DNA of 64,000 nt from Oscillospiraceae bacterium (GTDB lineage: Bacteria; Bacillota; Clostridia; Oscillospirales; Oscillospiraceae). Below the pieces are notes generated by a model. That model saw only the letters and a list, made by a program, of their open reading frames with translations, made no database searches and was not told the origin of the DNA. A program made the position numbers and the translations under genes. The stretch lies in the NCBI GenBank assembly GCA_017434755.1, contig JAFRER010000003.1, positions 1 through 64,000 of the forward strand, in the 5' to 3' direction. Below, piece by piece: positions 1 through 9,165 of the stretch (the first letter of the stretch is position 1; every line of letters begins with the position of its first letter).

Positions 1-134
1 GCCTTGCGTACGTCGAAGTCCGCCCAGGTCGCTATCTCCAGACCTTCATAGCCTATCGCACTCAGTGTCTTGCACTGCTCCTCAAAGCTCAGGTCCGCCC
101 ACTGGCCCGTGAATATCGTTATTGGTCTGCTCAT
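1..134 (-). CDS. Sugar phosphate isomerase/epimerase, N-terminal fragment
   Basis: Only the first 44 codons are in the window; the gene runs off the left edge. The visible protein starts MSRPITIFTGQWADLSFEEQ and continues with a GYEGLEIATW segment, the usual first beta-alpha unit of xylose-isomerase-like TIM barrels that isomerise or epimerise sugars and inositols. The ATG at 134 has a GGAGG ribosome site about 8 nt upstream. It is divergent from a ROK regulator and close to two Gfo/Idh/MocA oxidoreductases, a common partnership in sugar or inositol catabolism. The family call is fairly firm; the substrate cannot be read. Confidence 0.7.
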   Translation of the reverse strand, partial: MSRPITIFTGQWADLSFEEQCKTLSAIGYEGLEIATWADFDVRK

Positions 135-205
135 TTCTTTTTCCTCCGTTTTTTCTGTTTTTGATTCTGTTCGGACATGGTCAATATCCATATCTTCTAT
201 ATATA

Positions 206-234
206 TTTTTACATCATTTACCAGTTAATGTCAA
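206..234 (-). promoter_or_regulatory. Probable promoter of the sugar isomerase gene
   Basis: On the minus strand a perfect TTGACA (-35, 234-229) is followed after 17 nt by TAAAAA (-10, 211-206), matching 4 of 6 consensus bases. It would give a leader of roughly 65 nt before the ATG at 134. It lies back to back with the ROK promoter, so one regulator bound in this AT-rich gap could control both. Confidence 0.45.
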
Positions 235-303
235 CAGAATTACAGTTATTAATAAAAACTTTTTAAAATGTTTTAACAATATTGAATAAAACCGTTTCGT
301 CTA

Positions 304-332
304 TTGACATGAACGGGGAAAAACGATTTAAT
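304..332 (+). promoter_or_regulatory. Sigma-A promoter of the ROK regulator gene
   Basis: TTGACA at 304-309, a 17-nt spacer and TTTAAT at 327-332 (5 of 6) form a strong promoter. Transcription would begin near 339-340, which excludes a TTG start at 337 and supports the ATG at 367. Confidence 0.7.
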
Positions 333-366
333 ATAGTTGTATGATCATTTACGGGATAACTTATTT

Positions 367-1479
367 ATGGAATCGGAAAGAGTAGTTAAAGCTTCAAACA
401 GACAGCTTGTGCTCCGCCTTCTTTATAACCGGCAGCAGCTTACAAGGAAGGAAATATCGGATGCCTGCGGCTTGAGCCTTCCTACAGTTGCCCAGACTAT
501 TAAGGAACTGGAGGAACTTGGGCTTACCGCGGATGCGGGCCATCAGGCTTCTACCGGCGGCAGAAAACCTTCTGTAAGCTCGATCGTTACGGAATCAAGA
601 TACTCGCTCGGGATCAGTGTTTCAAAGAACGACATCCGTTTTGCTCTGCTGAATCTCGGAAAGGAGATCTGCGCGAAAGCATCCTTCAAAGTGTCTTTTT
701 CCGACGGTCCGGTTTACTGGGAGGATTTGCGTGCAAGGGCCGACAGTTTCCTGCGCTATAATCATGTGGATGCGTCTGCGCTTCTCGGTGTTGGTTTTTC
801 TTTCCCCGGCATTATCAATTACAGGACACGGACATTGGAATTTGCCCCTACGCTGGATGCGGACTCTGTACGGCTGGGGAAACTGAACACATATTTCGGA
901 CAGAACGTCCTTTTTGATAACGACGCCGTTCTTGCGGCCAGGACGGAAATATGGTTCAAGCCGCAGAAAAGCCCTGCTGTCTATCTCCTCCTGAACAGAG
1001 GCGTTGGAGGCGCGCTGATTTCTTCAACGGATTGCCCCTTCGGTGCAAGAGCCGGTGAATTCGGGCATATGGTCATTGAAATGGGGGGAAAACAATGCCG
1101 CTGCGGAAACAGAGGCTGCCTTGAGACCTATTGCTCTTCGGCTGTTTTAACCGAAAGCGGGGAAGCGGATTCTCTTGAGGGATTCTTCTCGGAACTGAAG
1201 CTTGGAAACGAGAGCTGTGCCCGTATCTGGGAGGATTATATCGCCCATCTTGTAACGGGGGTAAACAATATCCGCTGCATCTTTGACAGCGATGTCATCC
1301 TCGGCGGGGAGATGAGCAGGTTTGTTGAAGAGTATTCAGACCGGCTCAATGATGAGCTTTTGAAAAAGAGCATATTCCGTGATGATCAGCCTTATGTGCG
1401 ATTCAGCAACTACGGTGAGTTCGATTCTGCGGTGGGAGCGGCGCTTCTGAATATTGAGAGATTTATAGACAGCATATAA
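367..1479 (+). CDS. ROK family transcriptional regulator (NagC/XylR type)
   Basis: Protein of 370 aa. A winged helix-turn-helix lies at about residues 24-53 (LTRKEISDACGLSLPTV), followed by an actin-like ROK sugar-kinase fold. The ROK signature is intact: H234 in GEFGHMVIE, and C244, C246 and C251 in CRCGNRGCLE, which bind zinc in this family. An NDA motif is also present. In the family a sugar or sugar phosphate bound by the ROK domain releases the regulator from DNA. The start is set at 367 because the promoter at 304-332 places the transcript start after the possible TTG at 337. The Gfo/Idh genes follow 30 nt downstream, so it likely controls this carbohydrate locus; the ligand is unknown. 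Confidence 0.85.
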   Translation: MESERVVKASNRQLVLRLLYNRQQLTRKEISDACGLSLPTVAQTIKELEELGLTADAGHQASTGGRKPSVSSIVTESRYSLGISVSKNDIRFALLNLGKEICAKASFKVSFSDGPVYWEDLRARADSFLRYNHVDASALLGVGFSFPGIINYRTRTLEFAPTLDADSVRLGKLNTYFGQNVLFDNDAVLAARTEIWFKPQKSPAVYLLLNRGVGGALISSTDCPFGARAGEFGHMVIEMGGKQCRCGNRGCLETYCSSAVLTESGEADSLEGFFSELKLGNESCARIWEDYIAHLVTGVNNIRCIFDSDVILGGEMSRFVEEYSDRLNDELLKKSIFRDDQPYVRFSNYGEFDSAVGAALLNIERFIDSI

Positions 1480-1509
1480 ATAGCCAATATCAAATTACAG
1501 GAGGAAAAC

Positions 1510-2703
1510 ATGAAGAAACTCAACGTTGGCGTTATCGGCTGCGGAGCCATTGCAGGCATCTATATCCACAATCTCAAATACCATTTTGATAAGGTGGAGG
1601 TCGTTGCCTGCAGCGATCTGATTCCGGAAAAAGCGGAGGAGATCCGGGCAAAATTCGACCTGAAGAGGGCATGTACAAACGAAGAGATGCTCGCCGATCC
1701 CGAGATCGACATCATCATGAATCTGACGATCCCGAAGGCGCATTATTCTCTCAACAAGGCGATACTGAATGCCGGCAAGCACCTGTACTGCGAGAAACCC
1801 CTGTGCGTCACGCTTGAGGAATCAAAGGAGATCATCGAACTCGGTCATAAACTGGGCCTGCGTGTTGCCTGCGCGCCGGACACGTTCCTCGGCCCCGGCA
1901 TACAGACTGTCCGGAAGCTGCTGGATGAAAACGCCATAGGAAAAGTGACGGGCTTTTCCATCAATCTTCTTAATCCGGGCAGCGAGCTTTGGCATCCTTC
2001 CCCCGCATTCCTCTATCAGGCCGGCGGCGGACCCATGCATGACATGGGACCCTACTATCTGACCGCGCTCACGACGCTGCTCGGTCCGGTGGAAGAGGTA
2101 TTCTGCTATGCCTCTCCGAGCTTCCGGCCGAGAGACGTCCGTACAGCGGTGCTGGAAACAACCGAGATCAACACAAATTATAACGGGCTGCTCAAGCTCA
2201 GATCTGGTGTTTATGGGAACATCAACATGAGCTTCGATGTATGGAAATCAAAGAACAACGGCATGGAGATCTATGGCACTGAAGGAATGATCACGGTACC
2301 GGACCCCAACGCAACGCAGGGCCCCGTCTATGTTTTCCGAGGAAGGGAATTCATGGCTGAGATCAACACCATTCCCAGGGAAGAGTTCGTGAAAAGACTT
2401 ATGTTCATCCATGACGGTGAGGAAAAGTATTACCAGGAGGAGCCGCTCGCGTTCGTCGGCGGAAATAACATGCGCGGCGTAGTCGTGGTGGATATGGCCA
2501 TGGCGATCCAGGAGGGAAGACCCCACCGGACTCCCGGTGAGATCGCTTGCCATATCGTCGATATCCTTGACTGCTGCGATCAGTCCGCGGCGGAGCACAG
2601 GGTGGTGGAAGTGAACACCTCCTTCGAAAAACCGGAGGCTTTTTATCCAGTCGCAGACGGCCTTTGGCTTGGCGACCTCGGAACGGCGTCCAATTTCGTC
2701 TGA
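1510..2703 (+). CDS. Gfo/Idh/MocA family oxidoreductase, copy 1
   Basis: Protein of 397 aa. The N-terminal Rossmann domain has the NAD(P)-binding motif GVIGCGAIAG near residues 7-16, and CEKPL near residue 97 is the conserved EKP motif that contacts nicotinamide. GGGPMHDMGPYY about 100 residues later belongs to the substrate-binding alpha/beta domain. These enzymes oxidise or reduce hydroxyls of sugars, inositols and derivatives. AGGAGG lies just before the ATG. It is a close paralogue of the next gene, with the same length and near-identical blocks throughout. The exact substrate is not predictable. Confidence 0.88.
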   Translation: MKKLNVGVIGCGAIAGIYIHNLKYHFDKVEVVACSDLIPEKAEEIRAKFDLKRACTNEEMLADPEIDIIMNLTIPKAHYSLNKAILNAGKHLYCEKPLCVTLEESKEIIELGHKLGLRVACAPDTFLGPGIQTVRKLLDENAIGKVTGFSINLLNPGSELWHPSPAFLYQAGGGPMHDMGPYYLTALTTLLGPVEEVFCYASPSFRPRDVRTAVLETTEINTNYNGLLKLRSGVYGNINMSFDVWKSKNNGMEIYGTEGMITVPDPNATQGPVYVFRGREFMAEINTIPREEFVKRLMFIHDGEEKYYQEEPLAFVGGNNMRGVVVVDMAMAIQEGRPHRTPGEIACHIVDILDCCDQSAAEHRVVEVNTSFEKPEAFYPVADGLWLGDLGTASNFV

Positions 2704-2838
2704 TCTCGAAAGACCCGCACAGGGGAACAGTTTTGAAAAGACTGTTCCCTATGTTTCACTGCATTATTTCAAATACTGTTAAAATTCATCTCGAAGAAAA
2801 CGCTTTTTGGACGGATGATAGTGAAAAAGGAGAATACC

Positions 2839-4032
2839 ATGGAGAAAATGAAGGTCGGTGTGCTGGGATGCGGCGCAATTGCCAGCATCTACATCCACAA
2901 TATGAAGTACCACTATGATAAGGTTGAAGTGATATCCTGTGCGGATCTGCTTCCGGAAAAAGCGGAGTTCATCAAAAAGAAATACGATCTGAAAAAGGCG
3001 TATTCCAACGAGGAACTGCTGGCGGATCCGGAGGTGGACATCATCCTGAACCTTACGGTTCCCTCCGTGCACTATGAACTCAACAAGGCTATCCTGAATG
3101 CAGGCAAGCACCTGTACTGTGAAAAACCGCTTGCCGTTACGGTCGACCAGGCAAACGAGATCGTGGCGCTCGGACATAAGCTCGGCCTTCGCGTGAGCGA
3201 TGCGCCGGACACTTTCCTCGGACCGGGGATCCAGACCGTCCGGAAGCTTCTGGATGACGGGGTGATAGGCGACGTCACGGGATTCACGGCGAACCTCTTC
3301 ACGCACGGACACGAACTGTGGCATCCGTCACCGATGTTCTATTATCAGGAAGGCGGCGGACCGATGAGAGACATGGGCCCGTACTATCTCACCGCACTCG
3401 TTTCCCTGCTGGGGCCCGTTGAAGATGTGGCCTGCTTTGCCTCCAGGACCTTCCGTCAGCGCGACATTAAAGGCACGCTCATCGATTCCGATGTTTACAC
3501 CCAGTACAATACGCTCCTGCGTATGAAGTCCGGAGTATACGGCAATGTGAACATGAGCTGGGAGGTATGGAATTCCAAGCTGAACGGTCTTGAGATCTAC
3601 GGCACGGACGGCATGATAACCGTTCCGGATCCGAATGCCACCACGGGCCCCGTATTTGTATACCACGGAGACAGGTATACAGAGCTTATCAGCGCGATCC
3701 CCAGAGATGAGATCGTGCAGAGGCTCATGTTCGGAAGGACTCCCGAGGCGCAGAGCTGCTACGAGGAAGTTCCCCTCTGCTACAGAGGAGGAAAGAACAT
3801 GAGGGGGATCGCAACGGTCGAGATGGCCATGGCGATCGCTGATGGACGTCCGCAGCGCGCCAGCGGCGAGATGGCTGCCCATATTGTAGATATCCTTGAC
3901 TCAATGGAGCGCTCTCAGGAGACCGGGCAGATCGTGAGGCTCAGCACCACCTTTGACAGACCGGAGGCGTTCTATCCCGTCGCGGAAGGGGTCTGGCTCG
4001 GAGACCTCGGCACCGAATCCAGCTTCGTATGA
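2839..4032 (+). CDS. Gfo/Idh/MocA family oxidoreductase, copy 2
   Basis: Protein of 397 aa, colinear with copy 1 over its whole length (for example KAILNAGKHLYCEKPL is shared exactly). It carries the GVLGCGAIAS dinucleotide motif, the EKP motif and GGGPMRDMGPYY. The ATG at 2839 is chosen over an upstream in-frame ATG because AAGGAG sits at 2828-2833. A 135-nt gap separates it from copy 1. The two may act as successive dehydrogenases, or as a reversible pair that oxidises and later re-reduces a sugar, as described for other paired Gfo/Idh enzymes; that is inference. Confidence 0.87.
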   Translation: MEKMKVGVLGCGAIASIYIHNMKYHYDKVEVISCADLLPEKAEFIKKKYDLKKAYSNEELLADPEVDIILNLTVPSVHYELNKAILNAGKHLYCEKPLAVTVDQANEIVALGHKLGLRVSDAPDTFLGPGIQTVRKLLDDGVIGDVTGFTANLFTHGHELWHPSPMFYYQEGGGPMRDMGPYYLTALVSLLGPVEDVACFASRTFRQRDIKGTLIDSDVYTQYNTLLRMKSGVYGNVNMSWEVWNSKLNGLEIYGTDGMITVPDPNATTGPVFVYHGDRYTELISAIPRDEIVQRLMFGRTPEAQSCYEEVPLCYRGGKNMRGIATVEMAMAIADGRPQRASGEMAAHIVDILDSMERSQETGQIVRLSTTFDRPEAFYPVAEGVWLGDLGTESSFV

Positions 4033-4055
4033 TTCTGTATAAAAACAAATAAAAG

Positions 4056-4086
4056 GACCGGCCCTGTACAGGGCCGGTCTTTTTTC
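4056..4086. terminator. Bidirectional rho-independent terminator
   Basis: A perfect 24-nt palindrome (4056-4079) is followed by a T run on the plus strand and preceded by an A-rich stretch that gives U residues on the minus strand. It separates the convergent oxidoreductase and cysS transcripts. Confidence 0.9.
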
Positions 4087-4092
4087 TGTTAT

Positions 4093-5544
4093 TCAGATCT
4101 TTTTCCACTTTACTCCGTGAGGAATGTCGGTCAGTTCTATGCCCGCCGCCTTCAGTTCATTGCGGATGGCATCCGCAGAGGCAAAGTCTTTCGCCTTTTT
4201 TGCGGCCTGCCGCGCAAGGATCTTTTCCTCAATCTGCGGATCGGATGACCCGTCCTCCGCGATCACCGTGAATTCTCCCTCTACGGCCTTCTGCTTCTTC
4301 TCGGTTTCTCTCTTCGCATCCGCCTTCTTTATAAGGTCAAGGCCGAGAACATAGTCGAAGTCCGCTATCACCTTCAGTTTGGTGTCTTCATTCGTATCAT
4401 ATTTGAGAACATCGTAAAGTGCTGTGATGGCAAGGGATGTATTCAGATCACTGCCGAGCGCATTGTCAAAGCGCTGTTTCAGTGCAGTGACAGCCTCTTC
4501 ATCCACTGCTTCTCCCTTCGGAGTGAGTGCTGCTACGCGGCCTATGAGCTTGTTATAGGTCTTCATCGCATTATCGAGGTTTTCCCAGTTGAACACCAGA
4601 GACTTCCTGTAATGGCTCTGAAGGCAGAACAGCCGGTAGGCGAGTGGATCATAACCCTTTTCCTCAAGAAGCGGGACGGTAAGGAATTCACCGCTGGATT
4701 TGCTCATCTTCCCGTCGTTGGTGTTGAGATGGTGAACATGCATCCAGTAATTGCACCATTTATGACCGAGATAGGATTCGCTCTGGGCGATCTCGTTTGT
4801 GTGATGGGGGAACGCGTTGTCTATTCCGCCGCAGTGTATGTCGAGATCATCACCGAGGTGCTTCATGGATATGCCCGAGCACTCGATGTGCCAGCCCGGA
4901 TATCCCGTTCCCCACGGCGAATCCCACTTGAGCGCCTGATCCTCAAATTTGGACTTGGTGAACCAGAGCACAAAGTCATTCTTGTTGCGCTTGTTTGTGT
5001 CCTCTTCGACTCCTTCGCGCACGCCGACAGCCAGATCGTCTTCGGTATAATCATTGAAGATATAGTAGCGCTCGAGCTTCGAAGTGTCGAAGTATACGTT
5101 GCCGCCCGCAAAATAGGCATATCCCGTGTCCATGAGCTTCGTGATGATGCGGATATAGTCGTCTATACAGTTGGTTGCGGGCTCTACAACATCGGGAGTT
5201 TTAATGTTGAGTTTGGCACAGTCTGAGAAGAACGCATCCGTATAGAACTTCGCGATCTCCATGACGCTCTTGTGCTCACGCTTTGCACCCTTGAGCATCT
5301 TGTCCTCGCCCTCGTCTGCGTCACTGGTAAGATGGCCGACATCCGTGATGTTCATCACTCTTTTGACATTATAGCCGGAAAAACGCAGATATTTTTCCAG
5401 AACATCCTCCATGATGTAGGAGCGGAGATTTCCGATGTGCGCGAAATGGTACACGGTTGGGCCGCAGGTATACATTTTCAGGATGTCGGGATGATTGGGG
5501 ACGAAGTCTTCGACTTTTCTTGAAGCAGAGTTGTATATCTTCAT
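4093..5544 (-). CDS. cysS: Cysteinyl-tRNA synthetase
   Basis: Protein of 483 aa, near the usual 465-480. It charges tRNA-Cys with cysteine in the cytoplasm. Visible marks are the class I HIGH-type motif (FAHIGNLRSY, near residue 30), the zinc-ligand region with CGPTVY, WHIECSGI and HCGGIDN, and the KMSKS loop in DGKMSKSSGEF. The ATG at 5544 follows GAAGGA by a few bases; the reading frame stays open upstream but that part overlaps pgsA and is not coding. It is the last gene of a long minus-strand run, 17 nt after pgsA, and no T-box leader is present. Confidence 0.97.
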   Translation of the reverse strand: MKIYNSASRKVEDFVPNHPDILKMYTCGPTVYHFAHIGNLRSYIMEDVLEKYLRFSGYNVKRVMNITDVGHLTSDADEGEDKMLKGAKREHKSVMEIAKFYTDAFFSDCAKLNIKTPDVVEPATNCIDDYIRIITKLMDTGYAYFAGGNVYFDTSKLERYYIFNDYTEDDLAVGVREGVEEDTNKRNKNDFVLWFTKSKFEDQALKWDSPWGTGYPGWHIECSGISMKHLGDDLDIHCGGIDNAFPHHTNEIAQSESYLGHKWCNYWMHVHHLNTNDGKMSKSSGEFLTVPLLEEKGYDPLAYRLFCLQSHYRKSLVFNWENLDNAMKTYNKLIGRVAALTPKGEAVDEEAVTALKQRFDNALGSDLNTSLAITALYDVLKYDTNEDTKLKVIADFDYVLGLDLIKKADAKRETEKKQKAVEGEFTVIAEDGSSDPQIEEKILARQAAKKAKDFASADAIRNELKAAGIELTDIPHGVKWKKI

Positions 5545-5561
5545 AGCAGTTCCTTCTTTTC

Positions 5562-6083
5562 TTATTGATCTTTCAGAATATCGATATTCTTGATAAAGTA
5601 TTCCGCCCCGGAATACAGTGTTGTGACAAGGATGATGATGCTTACGGCGGTATTGACGGGCGTTATTTCCGGGAAGAGCATCATGGCGCCGAGACCGACC
5701 ATCGTACAGGCTGTTTTGATCTTTCCGGACCAGGCGGCGGCAATTACCCTGTCTTTGACGGCAGCGGTAAGCCGCAGACCGGAAACCGCAAATTCCCGGA
5801 AAACAACGATCGCGACGATCCATCCGGGCATCTGGCCTTTGTCCGCAAAATAACACAGCGCTGCGACGACGAGCATCTTGTCGGCGAGCGGATCGGCGAA
5901 TTTTCCGAAATCGGACGTCTGATCATAATGCCTTGCGATATAGCCGTCAAGAAAGTCCGAAAGACAGGCAACGACGTATACGATGAACGCCGCAGTGAGA
6001 TACCCGGTATAGGCGAGTATCATGAATACAGGCACCAGCACCACCCGGAGCATGGTTATATTGTTGGCGGTGGTCTTCAGCAT
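5562..6083 (-). CDS. pgsA: CDP-diacylglycerol--glycerol-3-phosphate 3-phosphatidyltransferase
   Basis: Membrane protein of about 173 aa that makes phosphatidylglycerol phosphate from CDP-diacylglycerol and glycerol-3-phosphate. The CDP-alcohol phosphatidyltransferase signature DG..AR........G...D...D is complete in DFLDGYIARHY followed by GKFADPLADK. Several hydrophobic helices flank it. I prefer the ATG at 6083 (MLKTTANN) to one at 6104 because GGGAG lies 8 nt before it; it then overlaps the rimO stop in an ATGCTGA junction, a sign of translational coupling. Confidence 0.93.
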   Translation of the reverse strand: MLKTTANNITMLRVVLVPVFMILAYTGYLTAAFIVYVVACLSDFLDGYIARHYDQTSDFGKFADPLADKMLVVAALCYFADKGQMPGWIVAIVVFREFAVSGLRLTAAVKDRVIAAAWSGKIKTACTMVGLGAMMLFPEITPVNTAVSIIILVTTLYSGAEYFIKNIDILKDQ

Positions 6084-7396
6084 TTTATTTCTCCCGTGAG
6101 ACATCCGTCATCAAATCCGGTTATCAGGACATCTGCCAGATCACCCTCTGCGCAGCTGCCTGTGAAATATACAGCCCCGTCGATGTCCGGGGAATCCGCA
6201 TAGGATCTGCCGACATTCATCTGCGATTCCACATCGTAGTATTCACAGAGCACTTTCAAGGTGCTGCCGATGAAGCCTCTGCAGAAATCGTCCATGATGG
6301 GCGCCTGCAGCTGCATGATCAGTTCAGCACGCCTTCTTGCTTCGTCTTCATCGACGTGTTCCATCTCCGCGGCGGGCGTTCCCTCTTCGGGGGAGAAGGG
6401 AAATACGCCCACTCTTTCGATTCGGAATTCCCGTAGAAAATCACAGAGTTCCTCGAATTCGGCTTCTCCCTCGCCGGGAAGACCTGTGATCAGGCTGGTG
6501 CGGAGAACGAGCCCGGGTATTCGTTCGCGGAGCTTTCCGAACAGGCTGCGGATATCTTCGCCGGTCCCGCGGCGGTTCATTCTTTTGAGGATGGCACTGT
6601 TGATATGCTGTATCGGAATGTCGAGATATTTGACGATCTTCCCGTTTTCAGCTATCTCGTTTATCAGTTCATCGTCGAATGCTTCGGGATAGAGATAATG
6701 CAGCCGGATCCACTCGATCCCCTCAATCCCGGAAAGCTCTCTGCAGAGCTTTGCAAGACATCGCCTGGAGTAAATGTCTGTCCCGTATCTGGTGATATCC
6801 TGCGCAATCACGATCAGTTCTTTCACACCGGATGCAGCAAGCGCGGCAGCCTCGTCGAGAATGTTCTCCATGGTACGGGAGCGGTATCTGCCGCGAATGG
6901 AGGGTATAGCGCAGAACGCGCAGTAGTTGTTGCATCCTTCCGCGATCTTGATATAAGCCCAGCCCGGGCCCGTGGAGACCACACGGGGTGTTTCTTCGAT
7001 GTCCGCATTCCTGTCGCGGAACAGGTCCAGCTTTGAGCCGGCGGTAACGGCATCTGCGGCCTCGACTATGTCGGAATAGCTGCCGACTCCGAGAACAGCG
7101 TCGATCTCGGGGAGCTCATCGATGATGGAATCCTTGTAGCGCTCCGCAAGACAGCCCGTCACGATGATGGCTCCGAGCTTTCCTGCCTTCTTCAGCTCCG
7201 CGGCCTCAAGGATCGTGTCGATCGCCTCGGTTTTTGCGTCATCGATAAAGCCGCAGGTGTTGATTACAACAAAATCAGCTCCTTCTGCGGAGGGAACAAG
7301 CGTATAACCCGCTTCATCCAGAAGGTAGAGCATCTGCTCGCTGTTTATGAGGTTTTTCGCGCATCCGAGCGAGATCAAAGCGAATGTTTTTTCCAT
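6077..7396 (-). CDS. rimO: Ribosomal protein S12 methylthiotransferase RimO
   Basis: Protein of 439 aa, a radical-SAM methylthiotransferase that modifies an aspartate of ribosomal protein S12. The N-terminal UPF0004 domain has its three cluster cysteines in LISLGCAKN, VINTCGFI and VTGCLAERY. The radical-SAM CxxxCxxC motif is EGCNNYCAFCAIP. A TRAM-like tail follows. The N-terminal ISLGCAKNLINSE string is typical of RimO rather than MiaB. It lies 17 nt after recX and overlaps pgsA. Confidence 0.95.
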   Translation of the reverse strand: MEKTFALISLGCAKNLINSEQMLYLLDEAGYTLVPSAEGADFVVINTCGFIDDAKTEAIDTILEAAELKKAGKLGAIIVTGCLAERYKDSIIDELPEIDAVLGVGSYSDIVEAADAVTAGSKLDLFRDRNADIEETPRVVSTGPGWAYIKIAEGCNNYCAFCAIPSIRGRYRSRTMENILDEAAALAASGVKELIVIAQDITRYGTDIYSRRCLAKLCRELSGIEGIEWIRLHYLYPEAFDDELINEIAENGKIVKYLDIPIQHINSAILKRMNRRGTGEDIRSLFGKLRERIPGLVLRTSLITGLPGEGEAEFEELCDFLREFRIERVGVFPFSPEEGTPAAEMEHVDEDEARRRAELIMQLQAPIMDDFCRGFIGSTLKVLCEYYDVESQMNVGRSYADSPDIDGAVYFTGSCAEGDLADVLITGFDDGCLTGEIKC

Positions 7397-7413
7397 AAAA
7401 AAGTACCTAAAAT

Positions 7414-8016
7414 TCAGTCAGATCCGATATCGAGTTCATTGAGCGCAGAACGGATTTCATCCCAGGAAAAACCGCGTCTGAAAAGCGAGGAAGAGGCCTT
7501 CCGGATGTTATCTTTTGAATAATCTCCCTTGAGCTTTTTCTGCAATATGTCGGACAGCCTTTCGTTTCCGCCGGGCATCTCATTGAGAGCCTCGTCCCAA
7601 AGATCGCGGGAAATACCGCGACGGATAAACTCCGAGCGGATCCTGCCGGTACCGTAACCCTTGGAAGAATAGTGCCGGACGAGCATCCCGGCATATTCCG
7701 CATCATTAAGGTAATGTCTTTCAGCGAGCCAGTCGGAACAGTATGCGGCTGTGACCGCATCATAACCTTTCTCCATCAGCTTCCGGCGCATTTCCTTTTC
7801 GGACATCTGCCGTCTTGACAGTATTTCAAGCGCATGCTCCCTTGCGAGAGCACGCGCCGATTCTGCGGTGAATTCTTCAAAAAGATCCGGTTCCAGTTCG
7901 CGCCCTTCAAACAGACGGAACTGAGACAGCACATTTGCTGTGGTCTTTATCTCCCTGTCACCAATGGTGACGGCGAATCTTTCAGAAGACAGTTTTCGGA
8001 TCGCCGTTACGGTCAT
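7414..8016 (-). CDS. recX: Regulatory protein RecX
   Basis: Protein of 200 aa, all-helical, with the repeated three-helix units of RecX ([23 protein letters not shown], then [14 protein letters not shown], then [17 protein letters not shown]). RecX binds RecA filaments and modulates recombination. The ATG overlaps the recA stop by 4 nt (ATGA), so the two are probably translationally coupled, which gives strong context support. Confidence 0.93.
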   Translation of the reverse strand: MTVTAIRKLSSERFAVTIGDREIKTTANVLSQFRLFEGRELEPDLFEEFTAESARALAREHALEILSRRQMSEKEMRRKLMEKGYDAVTAAYCSDWLAERHYLNDAEYAGMLVRHYSSKGYGTGRIRSEFIRRGISRDLWDEALNEMPGGNERLSDILQKKLKGDYSKDNIRKASSSLFRRGFSWDEIRSALNELDIGSD

Positions 8017-9116
8017 TCTTCAAAGTCGCCGGCACTGATATCCACCGGTTTGGCAGCGGCCTGAACGGCGGCTCTTCTGCCTCTGGGCGTCAATTTGTCG
8101 GCGTTTTCGCGGATCTGCTTTTCGATCTCATCGCAGATCTCCGGATTGTTCTTCAGATAATCCTTTACTCCGTCACGACCCTGGATACGCTGTCCGTTGA
8201 CTGTGAACCACGCGCCGCCTTTCTCGATTATATCGAGCTTGACGCCCATGTCCACGATTTCGCCGATACGGGAGATGCCCTCACCGTAGATGATATCAAA
8301 CTCGGCCTCTTTAAACGGGGGAGCGACCTTGTTCTTTACGACCTTGACTCTTGTGCGGCTGCCTATATTCTCACCGTTGACCTTTATGGTCTCTGTGCGG
8401 CGGACGTCAAGTCTGACCGACGCATAGTACTTCAGAGCGAGACCGCCGGGAGTGGTCTCGGGATTCCCATACATGACGCCGATCTTCTGACGCAGCTGGT
8501 TTATGAATATGACCGTGCAGTTGTTTTTGGAAATAGCGCCGGCCAATCTCCTCATAGCCTGTGACATCAGTCTTGCCAGGGCTCCGACGACCGTATCACC
8601 GACTTCGCCTTCCAGCTCAGAGCGGGGGATAAGGGCCGCAACGGAGTCCACAACGACCACGTCCACGGCTCCGGAGCGGACAAGAGATTCGGTAATGTCG
8701 AGAGCCTGCTCACCGGTATCCGGCTGAGAGATGAGAAGGCTGTCAATGTCAACACCCAGAGCCTGTGCGTATGCCGGTTCAAGAGCGTGTTCCACGTCGA
8801 TGTAAGCTGCGTCTCCTCCGTTTTTCTGCGCGGAGGCGACAACATGGAGCGCGAGCGTCGTTTTTCCGGAAGCCTCAGGGCCGTAGATCTCGACGATCCT
8901 TCCTCTGGGAACGCCGCCGACGCCGAGCGCCAGATCAAGGTTGAGGGACCCTGTGGATAGGGCTTCCACATTGACGGGGATATCCTCTCCCAGACGCATG
9001 ATCGTTCCCTTGCCATAGTCTTTCTCTATCCTTGCTATGGCCGCCTGAAGGGCTTTCTTCTTGTCGGTTTCTTCCGCGGGTGATGCCGATACTGTGACCT
9101 TTTTCTTTTCTGCCAT
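8013..9116 (-). CDS. recA: Recombinase RecA
   Basis: Protein of 367 aa. It polymerises on single-stranded DNA, drives strand exchange and stimulates LexA autocleavage. Walker A is [10 protein letters not shown]; the family signature [14 protein letters not shown] and the [10 protein letters not shown] segment of loop L2 are present. An AAAGGAG site precedes the ATG by about 10 nt. The gap to prmC is only 49 nt and I see no Gram-positive LexA box (CGAAC-N4-GTTCG type) in it, so SOS control, if any, must act elsewhere. Confidence 0.99.
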   Translation of the reverse strand: MAEKKKVTVSASPAEETDKKKALQAAIARIEKDYGKGTIMRLGEDIPVNVEALSTGSLNLDLALGVGGVPRGRIVEIYGPEASGKTTLALHVVASAQKNGGDAAYIDVEHALEPAYAQALGVDIDSLLISQPDTGEQALDITESLVRSGAVDVVVVDSVAALIPRSELEGEVGDTVVGALARLMSQAMRRLAGAISKNNCTVIFINQLRQKIGVMYGNPETTPGGLALKYYASVRLDVRRTETIKVNGENIGSRTRVKVVKNKVAPPFKEAEFDIIYGEGISRIGEIVDMGVKLDIIEKGGAWFTVNGQRIQGRDGVKDYLKNNPEICDEIEKQIRENADKLTPRGRRAAVQAAAKPVDISAGDFEE

Positions 9117-9165
9117 GTCATTTATCTCCTTTAAAATGAATTACGGTTGTGATAAGCCTTAAGGC

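Noticed and set aside
337-366. TTG start extending the ROK gene
   Set aside because: It lies upstream of the predicted transcript start of a strong promoter and has no ribosome site.
4093-5562. T-box leader in front of cysS
   Set aside because: Only 17 nt separate pgsA and cysS, too short for a T-box.
5545-5856. N-terminal extension of CysS
   Set aside because: The extra residues lie inside pgsA in another frame and do not resemble CysS; the ATG at 5544 has a ribosome site.
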